Source: Patagioenas fasciata (Eukaryota > Chordata > Aves > Columbiformes > Columbidae). From it: 64,000 nt of DNA. The stretch spans positions 6,682,945-6,746,944 of the forward strand of contig NC_092541.1 of assembly GCF_037038585.1 (NCBI RefSeq), read 5' to 3'. Every line of letters begins with the position of its first letter. Within the stretch, counting starts at the first letter, position 1. Below the pieces are notes generated by a model. The model saw nothing but the letters and a program-made list of their open reading frames with translations, had not been told where the DNA came from and did no database searches. Shown here piece by piece: positions 1 through 10,155 of the stretch. Made by a program: the position numbers and the translations under genes.

Positions 1-1740
1 AAGTCGCCGTCCATTCTGCCTGCGGGATATTGAGAAATAGAGGGGAAAAGCAACGCTCGGGATCAAAATCATCGTGCCGAGACCGTTCCTCGGCGTCACA
101 ACCACAAATTGTCCCAATTCCCATCGTTTTGGTGAAATCGGTCGCTGATGGATCATCCCAATGGGGTTTTGCAGTCGATCGCAGCACTCGGGTGGTTTTT
201 ACACCCGATATCACAGCGAAACCCCGGGGGGGTTGTTTCCATCCCATATTCCACAAAATCACCCATTTTGGGGGTTTTTGGGGAGCACAAGCTCTGCGTT
301 TGTCACCACAAACCAGCGAGGGGACGCCGAACCCAAACCGGGTTCACCGGGCGGTTTTACACCGGGATCGCTCGGCCCGGGTTGAGATAAACCCCCCGTA
401 AACCACAACCATAAAGCGGGGTGTTCCCCCCAAAGCGCTACGTGGGGACATCCGCATCGCACCGAATTAACCCCGCGGGGCGGCCGAAAGCGCTTCAATC
501 CCGGTGTCGGGATCACGAGGGGTTTCGGCCTCCGTCGCCTTTTTGCTGCGAGATCTTCCCATCCGGAGACGCATTTTCGGTGAGCTGGGCAACATCGAAC
601 GAGAAAAGGGTTAAAGGTGGAAAACGCACAAAATCACACGGGCGTTTATCTGCTTTTCCTCCTTTTTTGGCTCAAAAGCAAGCGGCGAACCCCAAAATGA
701 GGGGTCTGGGGACCCTCTGGTCCTGCTGATGCTTCCTCCCTTCCACCCAACTCGAGGCGATCGCCGGGTTCCGTATTTCGGATCAATAACCCAGCGGGAG
801 CCTGGAGCCTCCCAGAGCCCGTCCCTGGGGTAGCGGCCGCCGAGCGCGTCCCCATAGCGTTATTTGGGTGTAATTTGGGGGGTTCTGGGGCACGTAGCAC
901 CCTTGGTTCAGCCAGGGACACACACACGGGTGCTCTGGGAAGCGACTCCGGCACCGCCGGTTGCCGAATCATCGCACAACCATCCAAGTACTCCTCACCC
1001 ACCTCATTCCTTGTCACCGGAACCAACACCGGGATCACCAGGGGGGTTTTCGGACAGCGTCGGGGGTTCGGAGGCGCCGTTTCCATCTCCCAACGATGGT
1101 TTCGCGGTGTTTGCATCGCCCGCGTCGCGCACCTGAGCACAAACGGAACCGGGAGCGTCGGTGGCGCTGGAGGATATCAAAGCGCTTTGCAAACTGCTCT
1201 TCCCAATTATTTCTCCATTATATAACGAGGATAATAAAACCCGCTACGCTAAACACGACCCAAACCGGGCGGGAGCGCGCAACGCGAATCTTTACACCGC
1301 AGCGATTCCCTATTTCTCGTTTTCTCACCCCGTCATCTCCACTCAATCGGCAGCGACTTTCACAAATCATCCAGTTACGCACAATTTGGTAACGACCCCC
1401 GCAAAGGGCTTCGACGGCACCGCCAACCCCCCCGCCGCCTTCGCTCAGATCCCCGCTCAATGAGCAGCACCCATGGGTGCCCGTTACCTGCCCCCTCTCG
1501 GCGTCCACCGACCACCCGTGGTTCCGGCACATGGAGACGCCGCCATCATCAACCGGAGCAGCCGCCAAGTGGCTGAAGTGACAAAAATCAGGATAAATAG
1601 GTAAAAAAATCAACATGATAAAGCCGCGGCGCTTTTAGAACAGATGGCGTAGTCGGCGCTGAAGCTCCAGGCAGGTGGAGCTTGCCCGGTGGAATCAATC
1701 GGCGTTCGGTCTCAAAGGTTTCAACCCAAAAGGGTTAAAT
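1..1740. other. CpG-rich non-repetitive region, no gene recognised
   Basis: This stretch is GC- and CpG-rich and shows no obvious tandem period. Several open frames exist on both strands, including a minus-strand frame of about 160 codons between 646 and 1140, but none has a recognisable domain, a convincing Kozak start or paired splice sites. It could be intron, the 3' part of a gene lying outside the window, or intergenic DNA. I see nothing specific in it. Confidence 0.4.
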
Positions 1741-1744
1741 AGCA

Positions 1745-2325
1745 AGGATTAATAAATACTGACCCTCATTAATAATTACTGATTGTCATTAATAAATAGT
1801 GACCGTCACTAATAAATACTGATCGTTATTAATAAATACTGACCATCATTAATAAATACTGATCATCATTAATAAATACTCACAATCATTAATCGATACT
1901 GATTGTCATTAATAAATACTGACTGTTATTAATAAATACTGATCATCATTAATAAATACTCGCCATCATTAATCAATACTGATCATCATTAATAGTGACG
2001 GTCATTAATAAATACTGATCGTCATTAATAAATACTAACCATTATTAATAAATGCCGATCACCATTAACAAATACTGATCATCATTAATAAATAATAATC
2101 ATCCTTAATAAATACCATCATTAATCAATACTGATTGTCATTAAGAAATACTGACCGCCATTAATAAATACTGACCGTTATTAATAAATACTGGTGGTTA
2201 TTAATAAATACTAATTGTCATTAATAAATACTAACCATCATTAATAAATACTGGTTGTTATTAATAAATACTGATCACTATTAATAAATTATGACCATCA
2301 TTGGTAAATACTGATCATTAGTAAC
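1745..2325. repeat. AT-rich 20-bp minisatellite
   Basis: About 29 tandem copies of a 20-bp unit read approximately ATTAATAAATACTGAYCRTC. Variation is concentrated in the last six positions (ACCATC, ATCATC, ATTGTC, ACCGTC), while the ATTAATAAATACTG core is nearly constant. A few copies are shortened, for example near 1995 and 2107. It is an AT-rich island in an otherwise very GC-rich window. It runs directly into the CAGGTT/GGGCTC array on its right. Confidence 0.95.
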
Positions 2326-2640
2326 CAGGCTCAGGTTGGGCTCCAGGTTGGGCTCAAGGCTCAGATTGGGCTCCAGGCTCAGGTTGGGCTCTAGGTTGGG
2401 TTCCAGGCTCAGGTTGGGCTCCAGGTCAGGCTCAAGGCTCAGGATGGGCTCCAGGTTCAGGTTGGGCTCCAGGTTGGGCTCCAGGCTCAGGTCAGGCTCC
2501 AGGCTCAGGTTGGGCTCCAGGTTCAGGTTGGGCTCCAGGTCGGGCTCCAGGCTCAGGTCGGGCTCCAGGCTCAGGTTGGGCTCCAGGTCGGGCTCCAGGC
2601 TCAGACTGGGCTCCAGGTCGGGCTCCAGCGCTTCCCCGCA
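2326..2640. repeat. Hexamer-based CAGGTT/GGGCTC array
   Basis: The sequence is built from six-base blocks (GGGCTC, CAGGTT, CAGGCT, CAGGTC, GGCTCA) arranged in irregular 12- and 18-bp units. Because the period is a multiple of three, all units stay in one reading frame on the minus strand, giving a Leu-Glu-Pro-(Asp/Asn)-rich repeat with no stop codon. It lies immediately downstream, in the minus sense, of the candidate exon ending near 2640. Confidence 0.9.
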
Positions 2641-2770
2641 GAGCAGCCCGGGGCTCTGGGCAAAGCCACGCAGCTCGTCGCCCAAGGGAAACAGGTCCAT
2701 GGTCACCGGGCTCCAAACACCCCGGAGCAAAAACCAGAGCGGCCCCAGGACACCCGGGCTCCCAAAGAGC
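2326..2770 (-). CDS. Candidate coding exon running into a Leu-Glu-Pro repeat
   Basis: Read on the minus strand, a good splice acceptor (pyrimidine-rich, ending TTTTCCAG) falls at 2771-2772, so an exon would start at 2770. An ATG at 2700-2698 has a strong Kozak context (GTGACCATGG) and opens MDLFPLGDELRGFAQSPGLL, then continues without a stop through the hexamer array as repeated LEPD/LEPN/LSLEP blocks. The first 28 or so residues look like ordinary protein; the rest is low-complexity. No strong splice donor is visible; a weak one (CTG|GTTACT) lies at the array's far end near 2328. The polypyrimidine tract (2930-3795) and the promoter-like island at 4060-4215 lie upstream, as expected for an intron 1 and a first exon of a leftward gene. 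I do not recognise the protein. The real exon may stop before the repeat. Confidence 0.35.
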
Positions 2771-2929
2771 CTGGAAAAGGGACACAAAGAGTTAAATTGG
2801 GGGGAGTGAAGTGGCTGCTGATGCTGAGAAACCCCCGGGGGTTCGGGGCTGGGGGGAAAGGGGGGATCTGTATGAAAACTGCTCTGGGGAAAAGGGGGGA
2901 AGGGGTTGGGCTGCACGGGAATGGGAGGA

Positions 2930-3795
2930 GGGACGGGAAAACGGGAGAGGGAAACGGGGAAGAGGGAAAAGGGGGGAAAGGGGGAAAAAGGGGGGAAAGA
3001 GGGAAAAGGGGGAAAAAGGGAAAAGAGGGGAAAAGTGGGGAAAGGGGGGAAAGAGGGAAAAAGGGGGGAAAAGGGGAAGAGGGGGGAAAGGGGGAAAGAG
3101 GAAAAAGAGGGGGAAAGGGGGGAAAGAGGGGAAGAGGGAAAAGGAGGGAAAGAAGGAAAAAAGGGGGAAAAGGGGGAAGAGGGAAAAAGGGGGGGAAAGG
3201 GGGGAAGAGGAAAAAGAGGGAAAAGGGGGGGAAAGGGGGGGAAGAGGAAAAAGAGGGAAAAGGGGGGAAAGAGGGGAAGAGGGAAAAAGGGAGGAAAGAG
3301 GGAAAAGGGGGGAAGAGGGGAAGAGGGGGGAAAAGGGGGGAAAGAGGAAAAAGAGGGAAAAGGGGGGAAAGAGGGGAAGAAGGAAAAAAGGGGGAAAGAG
3401 GGAAAAAGGGGGAAACAGGGATAAAGGGGGAAAGAGGAAAAATATGGAAAAAGGGGGGAAAGAGGGAAAAGGGGGAAAAGACGGAAAAGGGGGTGAAAGG
3501 GGGGAAGGGAAAAAGAGGGGAAAGAGGGATAAAGGGGGGAAAAGAGGGGAAAGAGGGAAAAAGGGAAAGAGGGGAAAGAGGAAAAAGGGGGGAAAAGAGG
3601 GGAAAGAGGGAAAAAGAGGGGAAGAGGGATAAAGGGGGAAGAGAGAAAAGGGAGGCAAGAGGGGAAAGAGGAGAAAGGGGGGCAAAGAGGAAAAAGAGGG
3701 AAAAAGGGGGGGAAAGGGAAAAAGGGGGGAAAGAGGGATAAAGGGGGAAAAGGGGGCAAAAGAGGGAAGAGGGGGAGGAAAGAGGGAAAAAGTCT
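2930..3795. repeat. Polypurine GGGGGAAA low-complexity tract
   Basis: The plus strand consists almost entirely of short G-runs and A-runs (GGGGGAAAG, AGAGGGAAAA). From 3037 to 3415 there is no pyrimidine at all, 379 purines in a row. Outside that core only scattered C and T occur. All frames are open on both strands because stops cannot form easily, giving Gly/Lys/Arg/Glu frames on plus and Phe/Pro/Leu/Ser frames on minus; these are not genes. Confidence 0.97.
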
Positions 3796-3879
3796 GTGGG
3801 GGGATTGATGGCGGATCTGCCCCAGCCCCGGGGTCTCTCCTGGAGGGGAGGGACGGGCGGGCTCCAGCGGGGGTGCTGA

Positions 3880-4060
3880 GGAGATGAGGGGACACGAGGG
3901 GACCCGAGGGACACGAGGGGACGATGAAGGGACCCGAGGGACGCGAGGGGACACGATGGGACATGAAGGGACACGAGGGACCCGAGGGGACGCGATGGGA
4001 CATGAAGAGACGCGATGGGACATGAAGAGACACGAGGGACCCGAGGGGACGCGATCTCCT
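3880..4060. repeat. GGGACCCGA/GGGACACGA minisatellite
   Basis: A roughly 9-10 bp base unit (GGGACCCGA, GGGACACGA, GGGACATGAA, GGGACGCGAT) repeats to the edge of the CpG island. It resembles the 20-bp GGGACCCGAACGCACCCGAA array that flanks the other promoter-like island at 46.7 kb. Confidence 0.85.
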
Positions 4061-4215
4061 CACCCGGCGTTTCCCGCCCCGGCGCTTCCCGCCCGCCGGC
4101 GCCGCGGCCACGCCCCCTCGCCGCCGGCCACGCCCCCTCGCCGGCGTCACGTCCGGGAGTGTGTGGCGGGAAAAGGCGGGAGGGAGGAGAGGGAGGCGCC
4201 GCCGTTTTGGTGGAG
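4060..4215 (-). promoter_or_regulatory. CpG-island promoter-like segment with E2F and GC-box motifs
   Basis: Dense CpG and clustered promoter motifs: E2F-type TTTCCCGCC at 4070-4078, a second TTCCCGCC at 4086-4093 and the inverse GGCGGGAAAA at 4165-4174; two copies of CCACGCCCCCTCGCC at about 4108-4142; and TCACGT around 4147. The polypyrimidine tract and candidate acceptor and exon at 2770 lie to the left, so I assign it tentatively to a minus-strand gene. Transcription start and first exon cannot be placed from sequence alone. Confidence 0.5.
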
Positions 4216-5215
4216 GTTGTGAGGGGAACTGGGGGTCGGCGTGAGGGGCATTGGGGGTCGGTGTGGGGGGAGGAATTGGGGTCGGCGTGAGGGGCATTGG
4301 GGGTCGGTGTGAGGGGGGGATTTGGGGGTCAGTGTGGTGGTGGGGATTTGGGGTCGGTGTGAGGGGGGAATTGGGGGGCGGTGTGGGGGAGGAACTGAGG
4401 GTCGGTGTGAGCGGGACATTGGGGGTCGGTGTGGGGAGGAATTGAGGATCGGTGGGGGGGGCTTGGGGGGTCGGTGTGAGGGGGAATTGGGGGTCGGTGT
4501 GGGGGAAGTTGGGGGTTGGTCTGGGGAGGATTTGAGGGGTCAGTGTGGGGAGGATTTGGGGGTCGATGTGGGGGGCATTAGGGGTTGGTGTGGGGGGCAG
4601 GAACTGGGGGTCAGTGTGTGGGGGGGCATTGGGGGTCGGTGCGAGGGGGAATTAGGGTCCAGTGGGGGGGCACTGGGGGTCGGTGTTTGAGGGGGGAATT
4701 GGGGGGTCGGTGTGGGGGGGTCAGTGCAGGGGGGGCCTTGGGGGTCGGTGTGAGGGGGCATTGGGGGTCAGTCTGGGGAGGAATTGGGGGTCGGTGTGGG
4801 GGGGGGCATTGGGGATCAGTGTGGGGGGGAATTGGGGGTCGGTGTGGGGGGGAAGTTGGGGGTTGGTCTGGGGAGGATTTGAGGGGTCAGTGTGGGGAGG
4901 ATTTGGGGGTCGATGTGAGGGGCATTAGGGGTTGGTGTGGGGGGCGTTGGGGGTCAGTGCGAGGGGGAATTAGGGTCCGGGGGGGATTGGGGGTCGGTGT
5001 TTGAGGGGGGAACTGGGGGGTTGGTGTGCGGGGGCGGCCTTGGGGGTCGGTGTGAGGGGGCATTGGGGGTCAGTCTGGGGAGGAATTGGGGGTCGGGGGG
5101 GCATTTGGGGGTCGGTGGGGGGGAGCTGGGGGTCGGGGTTTGGGGGGAGCTGGGGGTCGGGTGGGGGGTGGATTGAGGGTCGGTGTGAAGGGAATGGGGG
5201 GGCCATGAGGGGAAC
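4216..5215. repeat. G-rich minisatellite (GGGGGTCGGTGTGGGGG)
   Basis: Imperfect units of about 24-32 bp alternate GGGGGTCGGTGTG with GGAATTGG or GGCATTGG blocks. There is a higher-order repeat: the segment around 4505-4640 recurs about 347 bp downstream at 4852-4985. Each unit offers three or more G-runs, so the G strand is rich in potential quadruplexes. Confidence 0.93.
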
Positions 5216-5905
5216 GGAGGCGCAGAAACAACTTTACAGCCTCCGGAGCCATGAACCTCCACACCCCGCAGGGCTCCAGAGCAGCTGCGTTCGTTTCGCC
5301 GTCGGGCGCAAGGGGAGCGATGGTTCCACCCCTCGTGCGCCGCTCCGAGCGGCAGGAGCTGCGTTTAAATACAGCGAGGTGCTCGTGTCCCAACGACCCC
5401 GGAGCGCCCGCACACATCCAGAACCTTTCCCGCTCATCACTGCCGTGGTCTCCGCCTGGACGCCCCCTGTTCGCCTGCGCGGCGCCACCTGGTGCTCTGG
5501 AGGAGGGGTCTTTGGATGAAGGCTCCTTCAGCTTCCTCAGGTTTGGCTCCTTGTGTTGAATGGACTGGGACCCAAGCTCCAGGTCGGTTGAACCCAGCCT
5601 GGCACCCCCTTTTTGCTGTAAATCTCGGTTCTCTCGTCCCCTCGAGTTCACAGCTGGTGCCGTAAAACTCCTGATCCTGGCACTGCTGGGTTCTGGTTTC
5701 CTTACCATGAGTTCACCTAAAGCTCTGAACTAAGGGCTCGTGTGGCTCAGCCCTAAAGTGTTGGCTCGTTAGTGGGCACCCAATTATGTTTTGTTAACCC
5801 TTAAAATGTTCGTGCCCTCTATCAGACCCAGGAGTTGGGGCGGGGATTCAGTTCAGGAGGGACCCGGGAGTAACCCTAAGGACCCAGTAGTTGGGGGGTG
5901 TCAAG
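5216..5905. other. Unique region between G-rich array and first 41-bp-type array
   Basis: No tandem period is seen. A TTTAAATA box lies near 5364, and a 212-codon frame is open on the minus strand from 5708, but it has no recognised domain and its 3' part runs into the G-rich array. The last 60 bases (5845-5890, TTCAGGAGGGACCCGGGAGT) resemble the short repeat at 47.30-47.44 kb. The segment ends in TGTCAAGGGTTAAGATC at 5906, related to the junction motif found at four other array edges. Confidence 0.4.
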
Positions 5906-7160
5906 GGTTAAGATCGTGAAACTGTGAGGACCCCTAATGTCCCCAGGGGCCATTGTGACATCCTGGGGACCCTGCATTGTCCCCAGGGTGTTGTGACACC
6001 ATGGGGACCCACTTTGTCCCCAGGGCCCATTGTGACGTCTCAGGATCCCCCATTGTCCCCAGGGCCCATTGTGACATTCTGGGGACCCCAAATGTCCCCA
6101 GGGCCCATTGTGACATTCTGGGGACCCCCTTTGTCCCCAGGGCCCATTGTGACATCCCAGAACCCCAATTTGTCCTCAGGGCCCATTGTGACATCCTGGG
6201 GACCCCCTTGTCCCCAGGGCCCATCGTGGCACCGAGGGGACCCCCCCCCACCTACTCCCCAGGGCCCATTGTGGCACCATGGACACCCCCTTTGTCCCCA
6301 GGGCCCATTGTGACATCCCAGGACCCCACCTTGTCCCCAGGGTCCCTTCTGACAGGGTGGGGACCCCCCTTTCTCCCCAGGGCTCATTGTGACGTCCCAG
6401 GACCCCTCGTTGTCCCCAGGGCCCATTGTGACATCCTGGGGACCCCCCTTGTCCCCAGGGCCCATTGTGAAATCCGGGGAACCCCCTGGTCTCCAGGGCC
6501 CATAGTGGTACCGTGGGGACTCGTCCTGTCACTTGGGTCCATTGTGACATCCTGGGGACCCCCCTTTGTCCCCAAGGCCCATTGTGACACCGTGGGGACC
6601 CCACTTCTTTCCAGGACCCATTGTGGCATTCTGGGGACTTCCTTTGTCCCCAGGGCCCATTGTGACATCCTGGAGACCCCCTTTATCCCCAGAGCTCGTT
6701 GTCGCACCATGGGGACCCCCTTTGTCACTGGGGCCCATTGTGACATCCCAGGACCCCCCATTGTCCCCAGGGCCCATTGTGACACCGTGGGGACCCCGCC
6801 TTTTCCCCAGGGCCCATTGTGACATCTCAGGATCCCCTTTGTCCCCAGGGCCCACTGTGGCACCATGGGGACCCCCTTTGTCCTCTGGGCCCATTGTGAC
6901 ATTCCAGGACCCCACTTTGTCCCCAGGGCCCATTGTGACACCGTGGGGACCCCCCTTGTCCCCAGGGCCCATTGTGACAATTAAGGGACCCCCTTTGTCC
7001 CCAGGGCCCATTTTGACATCCCAGGACCCCACTTTGTCCCCAGTGCTCATTGTGAAATTCTGGGGACCCCCCTTGTCCTCAGGGCTCATTGTGACAGCCG
7101 AGGACCTTACTTTGTCCCCAGGGCCCATTGTGACATCCCAGGACCCCCCACTGTCTCCAG
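5906..7160 (-). repeat. 41-bp-type satellite block 1 (minus orientation)
   Basis: About 31 units of 39-41 bp, read on plus as CCCATTGTGACATCC followed by TGGGGACCCCCTTTGTCCCC. On the minus strand this is the GATGTCACAATGGGCCCTGG core. Unit variants differ in the second half (TCCTGGGGACC, TCCCAGGACC, ACCGTGGGGACC, ACCATGGGGACC). From memory the family resembles galliform PO41; that is not verified. Confidence 0.93.
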
Positions 7161-7260
7161 TGCCCAGTGTTCAGTGTTCATTGGTTACTGGCCTTTTGCA
7201 TTTGTTAGTATTTGGTTTATTATTTGTGAACGTTTTCTTGCAATAGTTGAGCCTTGCAGT
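7161..7260 (+). repeat. Dispersed ~95-bp array-edge module, copy 1
   Basis: A non-satellite block containing ATTGGTTACTGGCCTTTTGC, an AT-rich middle (TTATTATTTGTGAACG) and TTTTCTTGCAATAGTTGAGCC. A diverged copy occurs at 48353-48452 (+), and a near-identical one at 52485-52577 (-). In two of the three places it directly follows the end of a tandem array. Confidence 0.85.
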
Positions 7261-7965
7261 AGCCAGCAGGCTCTGATTTAGGAGAAACATGGATGATCAT
7301 TTTTTGCCCTGGTGCTCCATGCTCCCACGTTAGTGTGGGTTTCCTTTTGTGTGTGTGAGAGGTCTCCTGGTCAGAAGGCCCTGAGAGGCCCCGTGTTGGT
7401 CCATCTGGTCCTTGAGGGGTGTTGCATGTGGCCTGGACACAGTAGTTTGGAAGCTGCCAGGTCCCAGACAAGGGGTCTGCAGCCCCTCTGCAGCTTTGGC
7501 AATTTCAGCATGCGTCTGGGTCCCGTGTTGTTGCCTGACCCCCGTCCAGGCGCTGCAGGTCATTTCACAACGTGAAATGGAAACGCTTTTCCTTTCTGCT
7601 CGATTCCAGCCGTCCCTGTAGGCAGCGGCTCCTTGACTGCTTCACCTGAGTGTGTCCGTGAGCCTCGGGGCCATCCCACAGGTACGACCTGGGAACAAAT
7701 GAGCGTTTCCATGTTAATTTTCCGTTCCTGTGAAATTTAGCTTGCTGCTTTCTTGGCTGACGCTCGGTCACGCAGAGGGGAAGTGGGTCCAGCTCAGTGC
7801 TGTGCCCCAGAGGGCTCTGCCTTGCAAAGCTCTTTGCCAACTGCTCCGTCTCTGCGCCGCTCGCAGTGCCGGCTGCCGAGGCAGCAGCAGGTTGGGGCTG
7901 AGTTTAGAGCTGGGTGAGCTCCAGGGAGTCCTTTCTCCTGACAGCTCCAGGCCTGCTTAGTGGCC

Positions 7966-8440
7966 ACTGAGTTTGGGTTTGGGTTAGGGTTAGGCTTAGG
8001 TTTTGGAGTTTGGGTTAGGGTTAGGCTTAGGAGTTTGGGTTAGGCTTAGTCTTAAGCTTAGGAGTTTGGTTTAGGCTTAGACTTAGGGTTAGGAGTTTGA
8101 GTTAGGATTTAGGGTTAGTCTTAAGGCTAGGAGTTTGGGTTAGGAGTTTCCGTTAGCGTTAGGCTTAGTGTTAGGAGTTTGGGTTAGGGTTCGGCTTGGG
8201 CTTAGGCGTCTGGGTTGGGCTTAGGCTTAGAGTTAGGAGTTTGGGTTAGGGTTAAGGGATTGGGATAAGGGTTAAGAGATTGGGTTAGGTTTAAGGGATT
8301 GGGTTAGGATTGGGTTTAGGGTTAGGAATTAGGCTTAGGTTTAGGATTAGGATTAGCGTTATGGTCTGGGTTAGGAGTTGGGGTGAGGAGTTGGGGTGAG
8401 GAGTTGGGGTGAGGAGTTGGGGTTAGGAGTTGGGGTTAGA
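7966..8440 (+). repeat. Decayed telomere-like (TTAGGG/TTAGGC) array
   Basis: Units such as GGGTTAGGGTTAGGCTTAGG are mixed with TTAGGAGTTTGGG, TTAAGGGATTGGG and GGAGTTGGGGTGA. The period is about 6 bp locally, with a 25-30 bp higher-order pattern marked by GGAGTTTGGG. Divergence is far too high for an active chromosome end. It fits interstitial or subtelomeric telomere-derived repeats. The G-rich strand is plus here. Confidence 0.85.
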
Positions 8441-8453
8441 AATCTTAACCCTT

Positions 8454-10155
8454 GACAGGGACAAAGGGGGTCCCCAGGATGTCACAATGGGCCCTGGGGA
8501 CAACATGGGGCCCTGGGAATTCACAATGGGCCCTGGGGACAAATGGGGGTCCCGACGGTGTCACAATGGGCCCTGGGGACAAAGGGGGTCCCCAGGATGT
8601 CACAATGGGCCCTGGGGACAAGGTGGGGTTCTGGGATGTCACAATTGACCTTGGGGACAAAGGGAGTCCGCAGGATGTCGCAATGGGCCCTGGGGACAAA
8701 GGAGGGGTCCGCAGGACTTCACAATGGGCCCTAAGGACAATGGGGGGTCCTGCGACGTCACAATGGGCACTGGAGACAAGTGGGGGTCCCCAGGATGTCA
8801 CAATAGGCCCTGGGGACAATGGGAGTCCCCAGCATGTCACAATGGGCCCTGGGGACAGAGAGGGGTGCCCTGAATGTCAGAATGGGCCCCAGTGACAAAG
8901 GGATCCCCCATGGTGCCAAAATGGGCCCTGGGGACAAAGTAAGGTCCTGGAATGTCACAATGGGACCCAGTAACAAAGGGGGTCCCCATGGTGCGAAAAT
9001 GGGCCCTGGGGACAAAGGGGGTCCCTAGGATGTCAGAATGGGCTCTGGGGACAATGGGGGGTCCTGGGATGTCACAATGGGCCCTGGGGACAAGGGGGTC
9101 CCCCGAATATCACAATGGGCCCTGGGGACAAATGTGGTCCCCAGGATATCACAATGGGCCCTGGGGACAAAGGGGGTCCCCACGGTGTCCCAATGATCCC
9201 TGGGGACAATGGGGGGTCCTAGGAAGTCACAATGCGCCCAGGGGAGAAAGCGGGGTCCTGGGATGTCACAATGGGCCCTGGGGACAAGGGGGGTCCCCAC
9301 GGTGTCACAATGGGCTCTGGGGACAATGGGGGGTGTCCAGGATGTCACAATGGGCCCTGAGGACAAGGCGGGGTCCCCAGGATGTCGCAATGGGTTCCCA
9401 GTGAAAAGGGGGGGTCCCCATAGTGTCACAATGGTCCCTGGGGACAAGGGGGGTCCCCTGAATGTCATAATGGGCCCTGGGGACAAGGGGGGTCCCCACG
9501 GTGCCACAATGGGTCCTGGGGACAAAGTGGGGTCCTGGGATGTCACAGTGGGCCCCAGTGACAAAGGGGGTCCTCATTGTGCCACAACGGGCCTTGGGGA
9601 CAAACGGGATCCCCAGGATGTCACAATGGGCCCTGGCAACAAAGGGGATCCCCAGCATGTCACAATGGACCCTGGGGACAACGGGAGGTTTTGGGACGTC
9701 ACAATGGGCCCTGAGGACAAGATGTGGTCTCCATGGTGTCACAATGGGCCCTGGGGACAAAGTGGGGTCCTGGGATGTCAGAAGAGGCACTGGGGACAAC
9801 GAGGGGTCCTGGGAAGCCTCGATGGTCCCTGGGGACAAAGGGGGTCCCCACGGTGTCCCAATGAGCCCTGGGGACAAAGGGGGGTCCCCAGGATGTCACA
9901 ATAAGTCCTGGGGACAAAGGGGGTCCCCAGGATGTCATAATGGGCCCTGGGGACAACGGGGGGTCCTGGGACGTCACAATGGGCCCATGGGATAAAGAGG
10001 GGTCCCCTGAATGTCACAATGGGCCGTGGGGACAAGCGGGGTCCCCACGGTGTCAGAATGGGTCCTGGGGACAAAGGGGGGTCCTGGGATGTCACAATGT
10101 GCACCAGTGACAAAGGGGGTCCCCTGAATGTCACAATGGGCCCTGGGGACAAGGG
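8454..10155 (+). repeat. 41-bp-type satellite block 2 (plus orientation)
   Basis: About 42 units read on plus as GATGTCACAATGGGCCCTGG plus GGACAAAGGGGGTCCCC. The first part (8454-9240) is also present, inverted and shortened, at 50740-51318 next to the other copy of the telomere-like array. The block gives way abruptly to the 15-bp GGGGTGCAGGATTTG array at 10156. Confidence 0.95.

Larger units (their letters stand above)
7161..8460 (+). repeat. Inverted segmental duplication, left copy
   Basis: This 1.3 kb module (array-edge module, 0.7 kb unique sequence, telomere-like array, junction motif) is present in reverse complement at 51312-52577. The two copies are almost identical: frames of 87, 83 and 77 codons read identically in both, and the distance relationship is constant across the unique part (paired coordinates sum to 59740). 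The telomere-like part differs in length by about 32 bp. The 0.7 kb unique part (7261-7965) shows no recognised gene. Confidence 0.93.

Noticed and set aside
646-1140. 164-codon minus-strand frame as a gene
   Set aside because: The composition is that of CpG-rich DNA, with no domain and no paired splice sites. It cannot be supported without a search.
2281-4023. 580-codon minus-strand frame rich in Phe, Pro, Leu and Ser
   Set aside because: It is the complement of the polypurine tract and flanking repeats, composition-driven. Only the short exon-like part near 2640-2770 is retained.
5070-5708. 212-codon minus-strand frame as a gene
   Set aside because: Its C-terminal part is the G-rich minisatellite, and the N-terminal part has no recognised motif, conserved start or splice support.
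5906-7160. CRISPR-like array
   Set aside because: Units are contiguous tandem repeats with diverging sequence and no unique spacers, and the sequence is eukaryotic.
7966-8440. True telomere end
   Set aside because: Units are heavily mutated and flanked on both sides by other sequence, with an inverted copy at 51.3-51.8 kb.
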